9,999 bases of DNA, taken from positions 1 to 9,999 of the forward strand of contig CAMLHP010000076.1 in the NCBI GenBank assembly GCA_946479805.1, written 5' to 3'. The notes beneath the pieces are model-generated. The model did not search any database, was not told where the DNA came from, and was given only the letters and a program-made list of their open reading frames with translations. Positions within the stretch are counted from its first letter, which is position 1, and the number at the start of each line of letters is the position of its first letter. Below are positions 1 through 6,651 of this stretch, piece by piece. The stretch comes from an uncultured Gemmatimonadota bacterium (lineage in GTDB: Bacteria; Gemmatimonadota; Gemmatimonadetes; Gemmatimonadales; GWC2-71-9). The translations under genes were made by a program, and so were the position numbers.

Positions 1-288
1 ACCCAGAGCTCGCGCTTCATCCTGGATGAGGTGGCTGCGACCCTCGCCGAGAACCCCAACATCCGGGTCGAGGTGGCGGGTCACACCGACAACACCGGCC
101 CCCGCGCGCTGAACGAGCGGCTGTCGCTCCAGCGGGCTGATGCGGTGCGGAACTACCTCATCAGCAAGGGCATCGCTGCCGACCGCATGACCGCGGCTGG
201 CTATGCCTGGGATCGCCCGGTTGCCACCAACAACACCCGTGCGGGTCGCGCGCTCAACCGGCGCACCGAGCTGGTTCGCCAGCAGTAG
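1..288 (+). CDS. OmpA-family C-terminal domain protein (5' end outside window)
   Basis: The last 95 residues of an OmpA/Pal/MotB-like peptidoglycan-binding domain are visible; the reading frame is open from base 1, so the start lies upstream. These domains hold the outer membrane to the cell wall by binding diaminopimelate in peptidoglycan. Seen: the core motif VEVAGHTDNTG (visible residues 23-33), then LSLQRADAVRNYL and the C-terminal NRRTELV block. Asp30 and Arg45 are 15 residues apart, the spacing of the Asp/Arg pair that binds the peptide in known OmpA domains. The protein ends a few residues after the domain at a TAG, and an intrinsic terminator follows. The N-terminal part could be a beta-barrel, a lipoprotein (Pal) or another domain, so no gene symbol is given. 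Confidence 0.93.
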   Translation, partial: TQSSRFILDEVAATLAENPNIRVEVAGHTDNTGPRALNERLSLQRADAVRNYLISKGIAADRMTAAGYAWDRPVATNNTRAGRALNRRTELVRQQ

Positions 289-310
289 CAGCACGGTACC
301 GTAACAACGA

Positions 311-344
311 AACCGCCCGTCGGCTGATGCCGGCGGGCGGTTTT
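311..344 (+). terminator. Rho-independent terminator of the OmpA-family gene
   Basis: A 14-bp stem (311-324 with 329-342, one G-T pair) encloses the four-base loop TGAT and runs into TTTT at 341-344. The 5' side starts with AACCG and the 3' side ends with CGGTTTT, the A-stem-T shape of an intrinsic terminator. It begins 22 bases after the TAG stop of the upstream gene. Confidence 0.9.
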
Positions 345-411
345 GCTGGGGGCAGGCGGCGTCGTAACGACGGCCTGTATTGATGGACGTCGGCGAGACG
401 CCCGCGCGCTC

Positions 412-605
412 CCATCGGCTAAGGCCGCTGCTCGGCTCCTGTTCTCATCGGCTAAAGCCGCTGCTCGGCTCTGTCGCTGAAGCGACGCTTTTTCGACGAG
501 CTGACAACTTTCAACGCACTAAGCGGCTTTAGCCGCAGAGCCGAGCAGCGGCTTCAGCCGATGAGAACGATGAGACCGCGCGCCGAGACGCGGCTTCAGC
601 CGATG
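412..605. repeat. Cluster of CGGCT-type palindromic repeats with a 32-bp inverted repeat
   Basis: Five copies of a 12-base palindrome of the form CGGCTnnnGCCG occur at 416-427, 449-460, 524-535, 549-560 and 591-602. Three sit in a longer unit that continues into GCTGCTCGGCTC or its complement. The unit at 442-473 is the inverse of 536-567 with 31 of 32 bases matching, so the region can fold into a large stem with a 62-base loop. That loop holds the related palindrome TCGCTGAAGCGA (474-485). The last copy ends 9 bases from the stop codon of the converging yedA-like gene. The stretch 345-411 before the cluster shows no gene. Reading frames through this block are compositional shadows. REP-like dispersed repeats are the likeliest class; mobility is not shown. 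Confidence 0.85.
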
Positions 606-611
606 AAAGCG

Positions 612-1514
612 CTATCTCCGTCTGGCCTTGGTCGCCGTAATCAGCGCCACGCCGCCTATGATGACGGCGGACGCCGCGAGGTGGCGGACTCCGAAGGGCT
701 CGCCGGCAACCGCCCAGCCCAGCGTCACCGCCACCACCGGATTCACGTAGGCGTAAGTGGCGACTCGGCTGGGGGTGCTCACCTGCAGGAGCCAGGTGAA
801 GGCGGTGAATCCCAGCAGCGAGCCGAACACGACCAGGTACGAGAGCGCCAGCAGTGACCGGGTGCTGGGCACGCTGGCCGCCAGTTGGCCAGCCTCGCCG
901 CTGGCGAGCCCGGCCAGCGCGAGGCAGGCTCCCCCCGCCAGCATCTGCATTCCCGAAGACAGCGCTCCTGACTTCGGCAGCGGCTGGCCCTTGGAAATGA
1001 TGCTGGCGTAGGCCCAGCTTATGGATGCAAGCGTGAGGACCGCGGCGCCCAGCAGGTCCACCCTGCCGCCGCCGGGTGCCAGCAGCAGCGCCACTCCGGC
1101 GAGGCCGGCCAGCAGCCCCACGATCGTGGTGGCCGGGGGCGCCGGCGCACCGCGCAGCCGCTCGATCACGACGGTCCACAGCGGCATGGTTGCCACCAGG
1201 ACGGCGGCGAGCCCCGAGGCCACCCGCTGTTCGGCCCAGACCACGCCGCCATTGCCGCACAGCAGGAAAAGCGCTCCCAGCAGCAGCGCCGACCGCCACA
1301 TTCTGGGCTCCGGTCGCGCGGCACCGGTGAGTCGGGCCGCCGAATAAAGCACCGTGCCGGCGATGAGGAACCGGACCCCTGCCATCAGCAACGGCGGCAG
1401 GGTCTCGATGGCGATGGCAATGGCGAGGTAGGTGGAGCCCCATACCAGGTAGATGGTCGCGAACGCCGCGATGACGAGCGCTCGTGACGGGGCCGGCGTG
1501 GAAGATTGGGACAT
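612..1514 (-). CDS. yedA: EamA/DMT-superfamily exporter, YedA-like
   Basis: Inner-membrane transporter of 300 residues in the drug/metabolite transporter superfamily, built from two EamA repeats of about five helices each (roughly residues 13-142 and 152-290). Seen: IYLVWGSTYLAIAIAIETLP then AGVRFLIAG near the N-terminus, a GNGGVVWAEQRVASGLAAVLVATMPLW block, and SYAY/YVNPVVAVTLG-like sequence (TYAYVNPVVAVTLGWAVAGE) in repeat two. These follow the order and spacing of E. coli YedA, which is also about 306 residues. YedA-type proteins export amino acids or related metabolites; the substrate here cannot be read from sequence. The frame stays open upstream, but the ATG at 1514 (MSQSSTP) is chosen because residues before it would overlap the divergent Hpt gene and lack membrane character. 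No strong ribosome site precedes it. A 66-bp gap separates it from that divergent gene. Confidence 0.88.
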   Translation of the reverse strand: MSQSSTPAPSRALVIAAFATIYLVWGSTYLAIAIAIETLPPLLMAGVRFLIAGTVLYSAARLTGAARPEPRMWRSALLLGALFLLCGNGGVVWAEQRVASGLAAVLVATMPLWTVVIERLRGAPAPPATTIVGLLAGLAGVALLLAPGGGRVDLLGAAVLTLASISWAYASIISKGQPLPKSGALSSGMQMLAGGACLALAGLASGEAGQLAASVPSTRSLLALSYLVVFGSLLGFTAFTWLLQVSTPSRVATYAYVNPVVAVTLGWAVAGEPFGVRHLAASAVIIGGVALITATKARRR

Positions 1515-1520
1515 GCGCGG

Positions 1521-1556
1521 CGGATAGTAGCGTGGTAAGGTTCGGCGCGCTATCCG
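1521..1556. promoter_or_regulatory. Divergent intergenic region with a 7-bp inverted repeat
   Basis: The 66 bp between the start codons of the yedA-like gene (-) and the Hpt gene (+) contain CGGATAG at 1521-1527 and its exact inverse CTATCCG at 1550-1556. On the minus strand TACTAT (1524-1529) could serve as a -10 box, with a start close to the yedA-like ATG. Both promoters must lie here or in the opposing genes. A role as operator is only a suggestion, because a 7-bp pair can occur by chance. Confidence 0.25.
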
Positions 1557-1580
1557 TTTCAGCGTTCGGCAAGGAGAACG

Positions 1581-1946
1581 ATGGCAAGCATCATGGATCC
1601 GGCGGCCGTGGAAAGGCTCGAGGCAATCGGCGGCAAGGGACTGGTCCGAAGTCTCGCCGCACTTGTCAGGGAGGAGTTGCCTCCCCGGCTGGCCCGGCTG
1701 GAGCAGTCGCGCAAAGATCGCGATGCGGCTGCGCTGGGCCCGGCGGCCCATGCACTGGTGTCCGCCACCGGGAACTTCGGCGCCTGGTCGCTGGCCGAGC
1801 TGGCGCGGTCGGTTGAGCAGCGGGCGCCCGCCGCCGACTGGGATGCGCTCGATGCCGACGTGGCCCGGCTGCAGCAATCGGGCGAGCAGTTCCTGGCGGA
1901 ACTCGCGCAGCTCGAAGCACCCGGGCCGGAGGACCAGAATGGCTGA
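1581..1946 (+). CDS. Hpt (histidine phosphotransfer) domain protein
   Basis: A 121-residue, single-domain, mostly helical cytoplasmic protein. Hpt proteins relay phosphate between histidine kinases and response regulators through a surface histidine. Seen: AAHALVSATGNFGAWSLAELARSVE at about residues 55-79 lines up with the Hpt signature (A-H-x-L-K-G-x-x-x-N-x-G-A), putting the phospho-accepting histidine at His57. The usual Lys-Gly after HxL is replaced by Val60-Ser61, while the downstream Gly-Ala is kept. A ribosome site AAGGAG (1571-1576) lies 4 bases before the ATG; the in-frame ATG at 1593 is too far from it. The stop overlaps the permease start by 8 bases, so the two are very probably co-translated. 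No kinase or response regulator is visible nearby. A non-catalytic Hpt-like fold cannot be excluded. Confidence 0.78.
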   Translation: MASIMDPAAVERLEAIGGKGLVRSLAALVREELPPRLARLEQSRKDRDAAALGPAAHALVSATGNFGAWSLAELARSVEQRAPAADWDALDADVARLQQSGEQFLAELAQLEAPGPEDQNG

Positions 1947-3285
1947 CGCGCCGGTCACCTATGCCCGCCGAGTGGGACTGTTCACCGGCGTCATGATGGT
2001 AATCGGCGGCATCATCGGGTCGGGAATCTTCCGGAGTCCGCAGGTGGTGGCCCAGCGGGTGGGCACGGCAGAGCTGACGCTGCTGGCGTGGGCGCTGGGC
2101 GGATTGATCGCCCTGGCCGGCGCGTTCGTCTACGCCGAACTGGGCGCGCGGATGCCGCGCACCGGCGGGCAGTATGTCTACCTCCGCGATGCGCTGGGGC
2201 CATTGCCCGCGTTTCTCTATGGCTGGGCGCTGCTGCTGGTGATTGCCCCGGGAGCCATCGCGGCAGTGGGCATCACCTTTGCCGACTACCTGCTTCCGCT
2301 GGTCGGCGGCGGGCCATCGCTCCAGCTGCCGGTCGTGATCGCCACGATCGCCTTTCTCGCCGCCATCAACTATGTCGGCGTCAACTTCGGCGCCGTCACC
2401 CAGAACATCTTCACCGTGCTCAAGTTGGCGGCGCTGGCGGCGCTGGTGGCTGTCGGCCTCGCCGCAGCGGCAGGGCTGGTCGGGACTCCGCCCAGCGTGG
2501 CGGCTGAAGCAGCGGCGCCGCCGTCGAATGTGCTGGCCGCGCTCAGCGCTGCGCTGGTGCCGGTGCTCTTCAGCTATGGCGGCTGGCAGCAGACCAACTT
2601 CGTGGCCGAGGAGATCATCTCGCCCGAGCGGAACCTGCCGCGCGCCCTGCTGCTGGGGGTGGTTGCGGTGGTGGTGGTTTACCTGCTGGCCAACGTGGCC
2701 TACCTCTCCACCCTGGGAGCGGGCGGCCTGGCCGCGAGCAGCGCACCAGCGGCCGACGCCATGCGCGCGCTGATCGGCCCCGCGGGCGAAACCCTGATTT
2801 CCGCAGGGATCGCCGTCTCCACCTTCGGATTCATTGCGCTGGTCATCCTGGTGACGCCGAGGGTGCTGCAGGCGATGGCAGCGGACGGCCTGTTCCTGCC
2901 GGTATTCGGACGGCTGCACCCGCGCTATCGCACGCCCGGCGCGGCGATAGCGTTCGTGGGCGCGTGGTCCATCGTGCTGGCGCTGTCGGGCAAGTACGGC
3001 GCGCTGCTGGATTACGTGGTGTTTGCCGACTGGATCTTCTTCTCGCTCACCGGCGTGACGCTGCTGATCTACCGCGCGCGCGAGCGCCGGGGCCAGCCGG
3101 CAGGCGACGCCGCGGGAAACCCCGGCTTCCGGGCACCGCTCCATCCGGTGCTGCCGCTCCTGTTCGTGCTGGCCGGCATGTATGTGGTGTTCGGGTCAGT
3201 GGCGTCGAATCCGGGCAACGCAATCAGGGGAGCCGTGATCCTGGCGGTGGGAGTGCCGGTGTACCTGTACTCAACACGAAAGTAG
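1939..3285 (+). CDS. APC-superfamily amino-acid permease
   Basis: A 448-residue polytopic inner-membrane transporter, the usual length for an amino acid/polyamine/organocation permease with 12 helices. Seen: helix 1 carries GGIIGSGIF (residues 23-31), the unwound glycine-rich segment that binds the substrate amino group. Residues about 64-95 read VYAELGARMPRTGGQYVYLRDALGPL, a hallmark of the family. At about 210-232, FSYGGWQQTNFVAEEIISPERNLP matches the helix 6 and following loop region, closest in feel to the LAT/exchanger branch. The frame is open far upstream, but the ATG at 1939 is chosen because GGAGG (1928-1932) sits 6 bases before it and the preceding sequence is the Hpt gene in another frame. 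The start lies inside the Hpt gene, so translation is probably coupled. Substrate is not determinable. Confidence 0.93.
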   Translation: MADAPVTYARRVGLFTGVMMVIGGIIGSGIFRSPQVVAQRVGTAELTLLAWALGGLIALAGAFVYAELGARMPRTGGQYVYLRDALGPLPAFLYGWALLLVIAPGAIAAVGITFADYLLPLVGGGPSLQLPVVIATIAFLAAINYVGVNFGAVTQNIFTVLKLAALAALVAVGLAAAAGLVGTPPSVAAEAAAPPSNVLAALSAALVPVLFSYGGWQQTNFVAEEIISPERNLPRALLLGVVAVVVVYLLANVAYLSTLGAGGLAASSAPAADAMRALIGPAGETLISAGIAVSTFGFIALVILVTPRVLQAMAADGLFLPVFGRLHPRYRTPGAAIAFVGAWSIVLALSGKYGALLDYVVFADWIFFSLTGVTLLIYRARERRGQPAGDAAGNPGFRAPLHPVLPLLFVLAGMYVVFGSVASNPGNAIRGAVILAVGVPVYLYSTRK

Positions 3286-3290
3286 TAAAA

Positions 3291-3362
3291 AGTGGAAAGT
3301 GGGGAGTTGGGAGTGGGTGGTAAGGAATTATTCCATCCACTCCCCACTCCCCACTTTCCACT
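3291..3362. terminator. 7-nt-periodic inverted repeat, probable terminator between convergent genes
   Basis: Bases 3291-3320 pair with 3333-3362 along 30 positions with one mismatch (T3308/C3345) and one G-T pair, around a 12-base AT-rich loop. Each arm is built of degenerate 7-mers, AGTGGRR on the left and CCACTYY on the right. On the minus strand the stem is followed directly by TTTTT (complement of 3287-3291), giving a normal intrinsic terminator for the AI-2E/PerM gene. On the plus strand no T-run follows, so termination of the permease transcript is less certain. The element fills almost all of the 87 bp between the two stop codons. Confidence 0.7.
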
Positions 3363-3372
3363 CCCCCTGCTT

Positions 3373-4494
3373 TCAGGTTGTGTCCTCGGGAGACACCGGT
3401 GGCGGCTGGGGCGGCGGGTCGACCTTGCGCATGCCCGTGAGGCTGAACCGGCGCCGCCTGGGCGGCCGCAGAGGTTCCGGCGGGGGAATGACGTGGGCCA
3501 GGTACTCCTCGCGGTACATCCGGATCAGCTCGAAGAAGTACGAGATCGCGAGCGGCCCGATCAGGAGCCCCATCAACCCGAAGTAGCGAATGCCGGCGAA
3601 GGCGCCGATCACGGTGATGAAGGGGTGGATGGCGGCGTAGCGGCGATACACCCAGGGCCGGATGAGGTTGTCGATGCCGCCCACTATCACGAATCCCCAG
3701 ACGACCATCGCGACCGCCCAGAAGTACTGCTGCTGCAGGAAGAGCACCCCGGCTGCGGGAAGCCAGATGAGCCCGCTGCCCACCACCGGCAGGATCGCGA
3801 ACAGTGCGGTGACCACGCTCCAGAACACCGGATTGGCCAGTCCCGTGGCCCAGAACGCGAGCCCCAGGAGCGCGCCCTGCACCGCTGCGGTGAGGAAGGT
3901 TCCGATCAGGGTCGAGATCGTCACGTCCTTGAAGCGCTTCTGCAGCGCCCTGGCGTTGTCGGCACTGAATGGAATGAACGGCCTCAGGTGGCCCGCGGTG
4001 TTCTCGGGCGCACGAAGCATGTAGTAGAAGCCGAAGAAGGCAATGGTGAGCGACAGCGCCAGCCGGGTGGCCGAGCCCAGCACCCCCAGCGCAGTGTTGC
4101 CCAGCTTGGGAACGATGGTCGATCCCAGGTTCTGGATCTGGGCTGAGAGCTCGGCCCCGACATCAAACCGGCCAATTCGGAGGGTGCGCAGCCGGTCTAT
4201 CAGCGGGCTGTTGAGCAGGCCCTGGATCATCTCCGGACCCTGGGTCGCCAGGAGCGAGATGATCGACGCCACCGGGCCCACGATGATCAGGATGCCGGAG
4301 AGGATGACCAGCGCCGATGCCAGACCTTCGGGGATGTACCTGGTAAGCCAGCGGTACACCGGCACGAAGATGACGTACAGCACCATCGCCCCGATGAGGC
4401 CGCTGGTGAAGGGCCACAGGGCGACGGCCAGTGCCACGCCCAGCACCAGGATCAGCCCGGCGGCGCGGTCCTTCTCGGCGTCGAAGAATGACAT
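3373..4494 (-). CDS. AI-2E/PerM-family membrane protein (DUF20)
   Basis: A 373-residue membrane protein of the AI-2E transporter family (PerM, YdiK, TqsA and relatives). Family members are eight-helix, oligomeric inner-membrane proteins linked to autoinducer export, Na+/H+ exchange or permease roles; which applies here cannot be told. Seen: a pair of N-terminal helices (GLILVLGVALAVALWPF and the LIGAMVLYVIFVPVY block), a soluble segment with PEMIQGLLNSPLIDRL, then ALSLTIAFFGFYYMLR and the family-typical GALLGLAFWATGLANPVFWSVVTALFAILPVVGSGLIWLPA, followed by GGIDNLIRPWVYRR and GLMGLLIGPLAISYF. The C-terminal 40 residues are Pro/Arg-rich and probably cytoplasmic and disordered. The start is uncertain: ATG at 4494 (MSFFDAEKD) gives a normal N-terminus, with in-frame ATGs at 4515 and 4560; none has a strong ribosome site. 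It is transcribed divergently from the sigma factor. Confidence 0.88.
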   Translation of the reverse strand: MSFFDAEKDRAAGLILVLGVALAVALWPFTSGLIGAMVLYVIFVPVYRWLTRYIPEGLASALVILSGILIIVGPVASIISLLATQGPEMIQGLLNSPLIDRLRTLRIGRFDVGAELSAQIQNLGSTIVPKLGNTALGVLGSATRLALSLTIAFFGFYYMLRAPENTAGHLRPFIPFSADNARALQKRFKDVTISTLIGTFLTAAVQGALLGLAFWATGLANPVFWSVVTALFAILPVVGSGLIWLPAAGVLFLQQQYFWAVAMVVWGFVIVGGIDNLIRPWVYRRYAAIHPFITVIGAFAGIRYFGLMGLLIGPLAISYFFELIRMYREEYLAHVIPPPEPLRPPRRRRFSLTGMRKVDPPPQPPPVSPEDTT

Positions 4495-4553
4495 GGGGAT
4501 GGAGCATACGCGCATCAGGCCCCGCCCGCCAGCCAAGCCCGTAGTGCTCGGTT

Positions 4554-4582
4554 TAAACACATTACCGACGAAAGTCGTCTAA
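4554..4582 (+). promoter_or_regulatory. Candidate ECF-type promoter of the sigma-factor operon
   Basis: TAAACAC-type sequence with the AAC core at 4556-4558 is followed, after a 16-base spacer (4561-4576), by GTCTAA at 4577-4582. Known ECF promoters of the RpoE group use GGAACTT and GTC/TCTAA boxes about 16 bases apart, so the -10 box fits well and the -35 box only in its AAC core. A start about six bases downstream would fall at the GTG start codon of the sigma gene (4588). This would be self-activation, which is common for ECF operons. The assignment is by eye. Confidence 0.45.
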
Positions 4583-4587
4583 CGCAT

Positions 4588-5106
4588 GTGACCAGTGAAC
4601 CCGGCCTGGCCGCGGCACAGGCAGGCGACCCCGATGCCTTCGGGCAGGTCTATCACGCGCACGTGGGCCGGGTGTTCGCACTCTGCCTCCGGCTGGCGGG
4701 CGACGCCCAGCGCGCCGAAGAACTGACCCAGGATGTCTTCGTGCGGGCGTGGGACCGGCTGGCGAGCTACCGGGGCGAGAGCTCCTTCGGGACCTGGCTC
4801 CACCGTCTCGCGATCAACGTCGTCCTCACCGACCGACGCACCGCCTGGCGCAGGGGCCGACGCTTCGAACTCACCGACGACCCCGCCGCCTTTGAGCGCG
4901 CGGCCGAGTACCCGGAGGGCCTGGCCGTGGACCTGGAGACCGCCATCAGCAGGCTTCCGGCCGGCGCGCGCACCGTGTTCGTGCTGCATGATGTCGAGGG
5001 ATTCACCCATGACGAGATCGCCGACATGACCGGGAGCGCCGCCGGCACGTCAAAGGCGCAGCTGTTCCGGGCGAGGCGGCTCCTCCGAAAGTGGCTTGAC
5101 CGATGA
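4588..5106 (+). CDS. ECF-type RNA polymerase sigma factor (sigma-70 family)
   Basis: A 172-residue cytoplasmic sigma factor with only regions 2 and 4, the size and layout of the extracytoplasmic function group. Seen: region 2 at about residues 15-88, with DAFGQVYHAHVGRVFALCLRL, AEELTQDVFVRAWDRL (core polymerase binding and -10 melting) and SFGTWLHRLAINVV; region 4 at about 114-168, with LPAGARTVFVLHDVEGFTHDEIADMTG and GTSKAQLFRARRLLRK, the helix-turn-helix that reads the -35 element. The start is a GTG at 4588; the nearby ATG at 4586 runs straight into a stop. No ribosome site precedes the GTG, in keeping with a leaderless transcript. Its stop overlaps the anti-sigma start as ATGA, which couples the two. 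Confidence 0.95.
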   Translation: MTSEPGLAAAQAGDPDAFGQVYHAHVGRVFALCLRLAGDAQRAEELTQDVFVRAWDRLASYRGESSFGTWLHRLAINVVLTDRRTAWRRGRRFELTDDPAAFERAAEYPEGLAVDLETAISRLPAGARTVFVLHDVEGFTHDEIADMTGSAAGTSKAQLFRARRLLRKWLDR

Positions 5107-5714
5107 ACTGCGAAACCATCCGGGACCTGATCGACAGCCACGTGGCTGGTACCCTCGCCGCGCGAGACGCCCTTGCCGTCGAGGACCACGTGGCAGGCTG
5201 CGCCGAATGCGCCACCGATCTGGCCGCGGCCAGGGCACTGCGTGATCCGGTGCGGGCCCTGCCTCGCCAGCTCCAGCCGCCCGGCGGCAGCTGGCCTGCC
5301 GTGCGCCGGCGGGTGGGCGGCAGGCGCACGCCAGGATGGGGCGCGCTGGCCGCGGCGGCGGTGCTTCTCGTGGCGCTCAGCAGCGTCACGACCGCGCTAC
5401 TGCTCGACCGGACCGGTTCTCGAGGGGAGCCGCTGGCATCAGCACCCGCTGGCATTCAGGTGATGGAGGCGGGTTACATCGAGCAGGCCCGCGACCTGGA
5501 GGCGGCGCTACAGGCGGGACGCGACAACCTTGCACCCGAGACGATCGCCATAGTCGAGCGAAACCTCGACATCATCGCGGAGGCCATCACCGAGTCGCGC
5601 GCCGCGCTGGAAAAGGACCCTGGCAACCAGGACCTCCGCATCCTGTTGCGGACCGGGCATGAGCAGCGGTTGGCGCTGCTGGAACAGGCCGTGCGCCTCA
5701 CGCGGGAGCTCTAG
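5103..5714 (+). CDS. zf-HC2 transmembrane anti-sigma factor
   Basis: A 203-residue single-pass inner-membrane protein that would hold the upstream sigma factor inactive. Seen: an N-terminal zinc-binding anti-sigma domain with Cys3 and the His29-x3-Cys33-x2-Cys36 motif (VEDHVAGCAEC); an Arg-rich linker; one membrane helix at about residues 80-102 (WGALAAAAVLLVALSSVTTALLL); and a periplasmic part (about 103-203) that is strongly helical and acidic/basic, with ETIAIVERNLDIIAEAITESRAAL resembling a coiled coil. The HxxxCxxC form is also found in redox-sensing ZAS proteins, so oxidation or envelope stress could be the signal; the sequence does not decide. The ATG overlaps the sigma stop by 4 bases and the next gene begins one base after its TAG. 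Confidence 0.92.
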   Translation: MNCETIRDLIDSHVAGTLAARDALAVEDHVAGCAECATDLAAARALRDPVRALPRQLQPPGGSWPAVRRRVGGRRTPGWGALAAAAVLLVALSSVTTALLLDRTGSRGEPLASAPAGIQVMEAGYIEQARDLEAALQAGRDNLAPETIAIVERNLDIIAEAITESRAALEKDPGNQDLRILLRTGHEQRLALLEQAVRLTREL

Positions 5715-5715
5715 G

Positions 5716-6582
5716 GTGCGCGGCACCCTTCTTCTCCTGCTGCTGCTGGTGCCGCTGCCTCTCGCGGCGCAGCGCCAGGAGGTGCGCGGCCATCAGGCGG
5801 ACGCCAGCGTATCGATCCGGGCCTACAACCTGGCGGGCAGCATCCGCGTCATCGGCTGGAGCAGGGACTCGGTTCATGTGAGCGCCACAGTTGCGAGCGG
5901 CAGCCGGCTCTACTTTGGCGGCTCGCGCTCCGCGCTCAAGCTGGGCGTCGAGGCCGACGCAGCGCCGGGCGCTACGCCACCGAGCGAACTGGTACTCCGG
6001 GTGCCCGCAGGCGCCCGGGTGTGGCTCAAGTCGGCTACGGCGGGAGTTGAGGTCGAGGGCATAACCGGCGAAGTGGACGTGTCTACCGTGAGCGGGAACA
6101 TCCGGGTAAGGGCTGAGCCGTCGCTGCTGGTGGCGGAATCGATGGAAGGGTCGCTCGACATCGGCGGCTCTGCCACGGTGCTGAAGCTCAAGGCCGCGGG
6201 TGGCGGCATTCGGTTCGACGGTTCCGCAGCCGATGTCAGTGTCTCCACCGTGAGCGGCGACATCCACCTGAACGTTGCCGGTCCCCTCGCAACGGGACGG
6301 GTCGAGTCGGTGACCGGAAGCATCACATGGGCGGGCGGAGTTGCTGCAACAGGTTCACTCGACCTGCAGACCCACGGGGCCCACATCCAGCTGGCGTTGC
6401 CGCCCGGCCAGGACGCCGAGATCGATGTATCAGCGTTCAGCGGAAAGGTGGTGAACGGTTTTTCCTCGGCCCGCCGGTCGGCGCCGGCCGGGAAGCCGGT
6501 TCATTATGTGCTGGGAAGTGGCGGCGCCCACATCGCTGTCCGCTCGCTCAAGGGAGGAGTGACGATTTCGGCCAAGCCCTGA
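5716..6582 (+). CDS. Secreted DUF4097-family (adhesin-like beta-helix) protein
   Basis: A 288-residue exported protein. The start is taken as the GTG at 5716, with GGGAG (5704-5708) 7 bases before it, one base after the anti-sigma stop; the longer frame would run back into that gene. Residues 1-18 form a signal peptide (MRGT, a run of Leu, then PLPLAAQ). The rest is a repetitive beta-strand protein of the DUF4097 type, with near-repeats STVSGNIRV (123-131) and STVSGDIHL (177-185), and further blocks such as SVTGSITW and AFSGKVVNG. This pattern of Ser-Gly-x-Ile turns suggests a right-handed beta-helix on the outer side of the inner membrane or in the periplasm. DUF4097 proteins often accompany ECF sigma/anti-sigma pairs; the function is unknown. 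Third gene of the operon. Confidence 0.85.
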   Translation: MRGTLLLLLLLVPLPLAAQRQEVRGHQADASVSIRAYNLAGSIRVIGWSRDSVHVSATVASGSRLYFGGSRSALKLGVEADAAPGATPPSELVLRVPAGARVWLKSATAGVEVEGITGEVDVSTVSGNIRVRAEPSLLVAESMEGSLDIGGSATVLKLKAAGGGIRFDGSAADVSVSTVSGDIHLNVAGPLATGRVESVTGSITWAGGVAATGSLDLQTHGAHIQLALPPGQDAEIDVSAFSGKVVNGFSSARRSAPAGKPVHYVLGSGGAHIAVRSLKGGVTISAKP

Positions 6583-6613
6583 TTCAAACGCCGTTCACCG
6601 TGGCGGCATCTCA
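6583..6613 (+). promoter_or_regulatory. Weak candidate ECF-type promoter before the exported hypothetical gene
   Basis: TTCAAACGC (6583-6591) resembles TTTAAACAC before the sigma gene (4552-4560), and ATCTCA (6608-6613) stands at the same 25-base offset as GTCTAA there (4577-4582). A transcript would begin near 6619, giving a leader of about 33 bases with GGAGG before the ATG at 6652. Two similar sites by eye are thin evidence; read-through from the DUF4097 gene is the alternative. Confidence 0.3.
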
Positions 6614-6651
6614 TGGACATGAAGCACTGTCCACCGTCACCGGAGGTTCTC

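Noticed and set aside
529..1587. Long minus-strand open frame (352 codons) across the yedA-like gene
   Set aside because: It is a frame shadow: the protein is Arg/Gly/Ala-rich without family motifs, and it runs through the repeat cluster, while the frame ending at 612 gives a clear DMT exporter.
1666..3144. 492-codon minus-strand open frame opposite the APC permease
   Set aside because: Composition is His/Arg/Gln-rich and low complexity, as expected for the antisense of a G+C-rich membrane-protein gene; the plus-strand frame carries the family motifs and the ribosome site.
3292..4146. 284-codon plus-strand open frame opposite the PerM-type gene
   Set aside because: It begins in the intergenic hairpin, is rich in His, Glu and Arg without recognisable motifs, and lies opposite a convincing membrane-protein gene.
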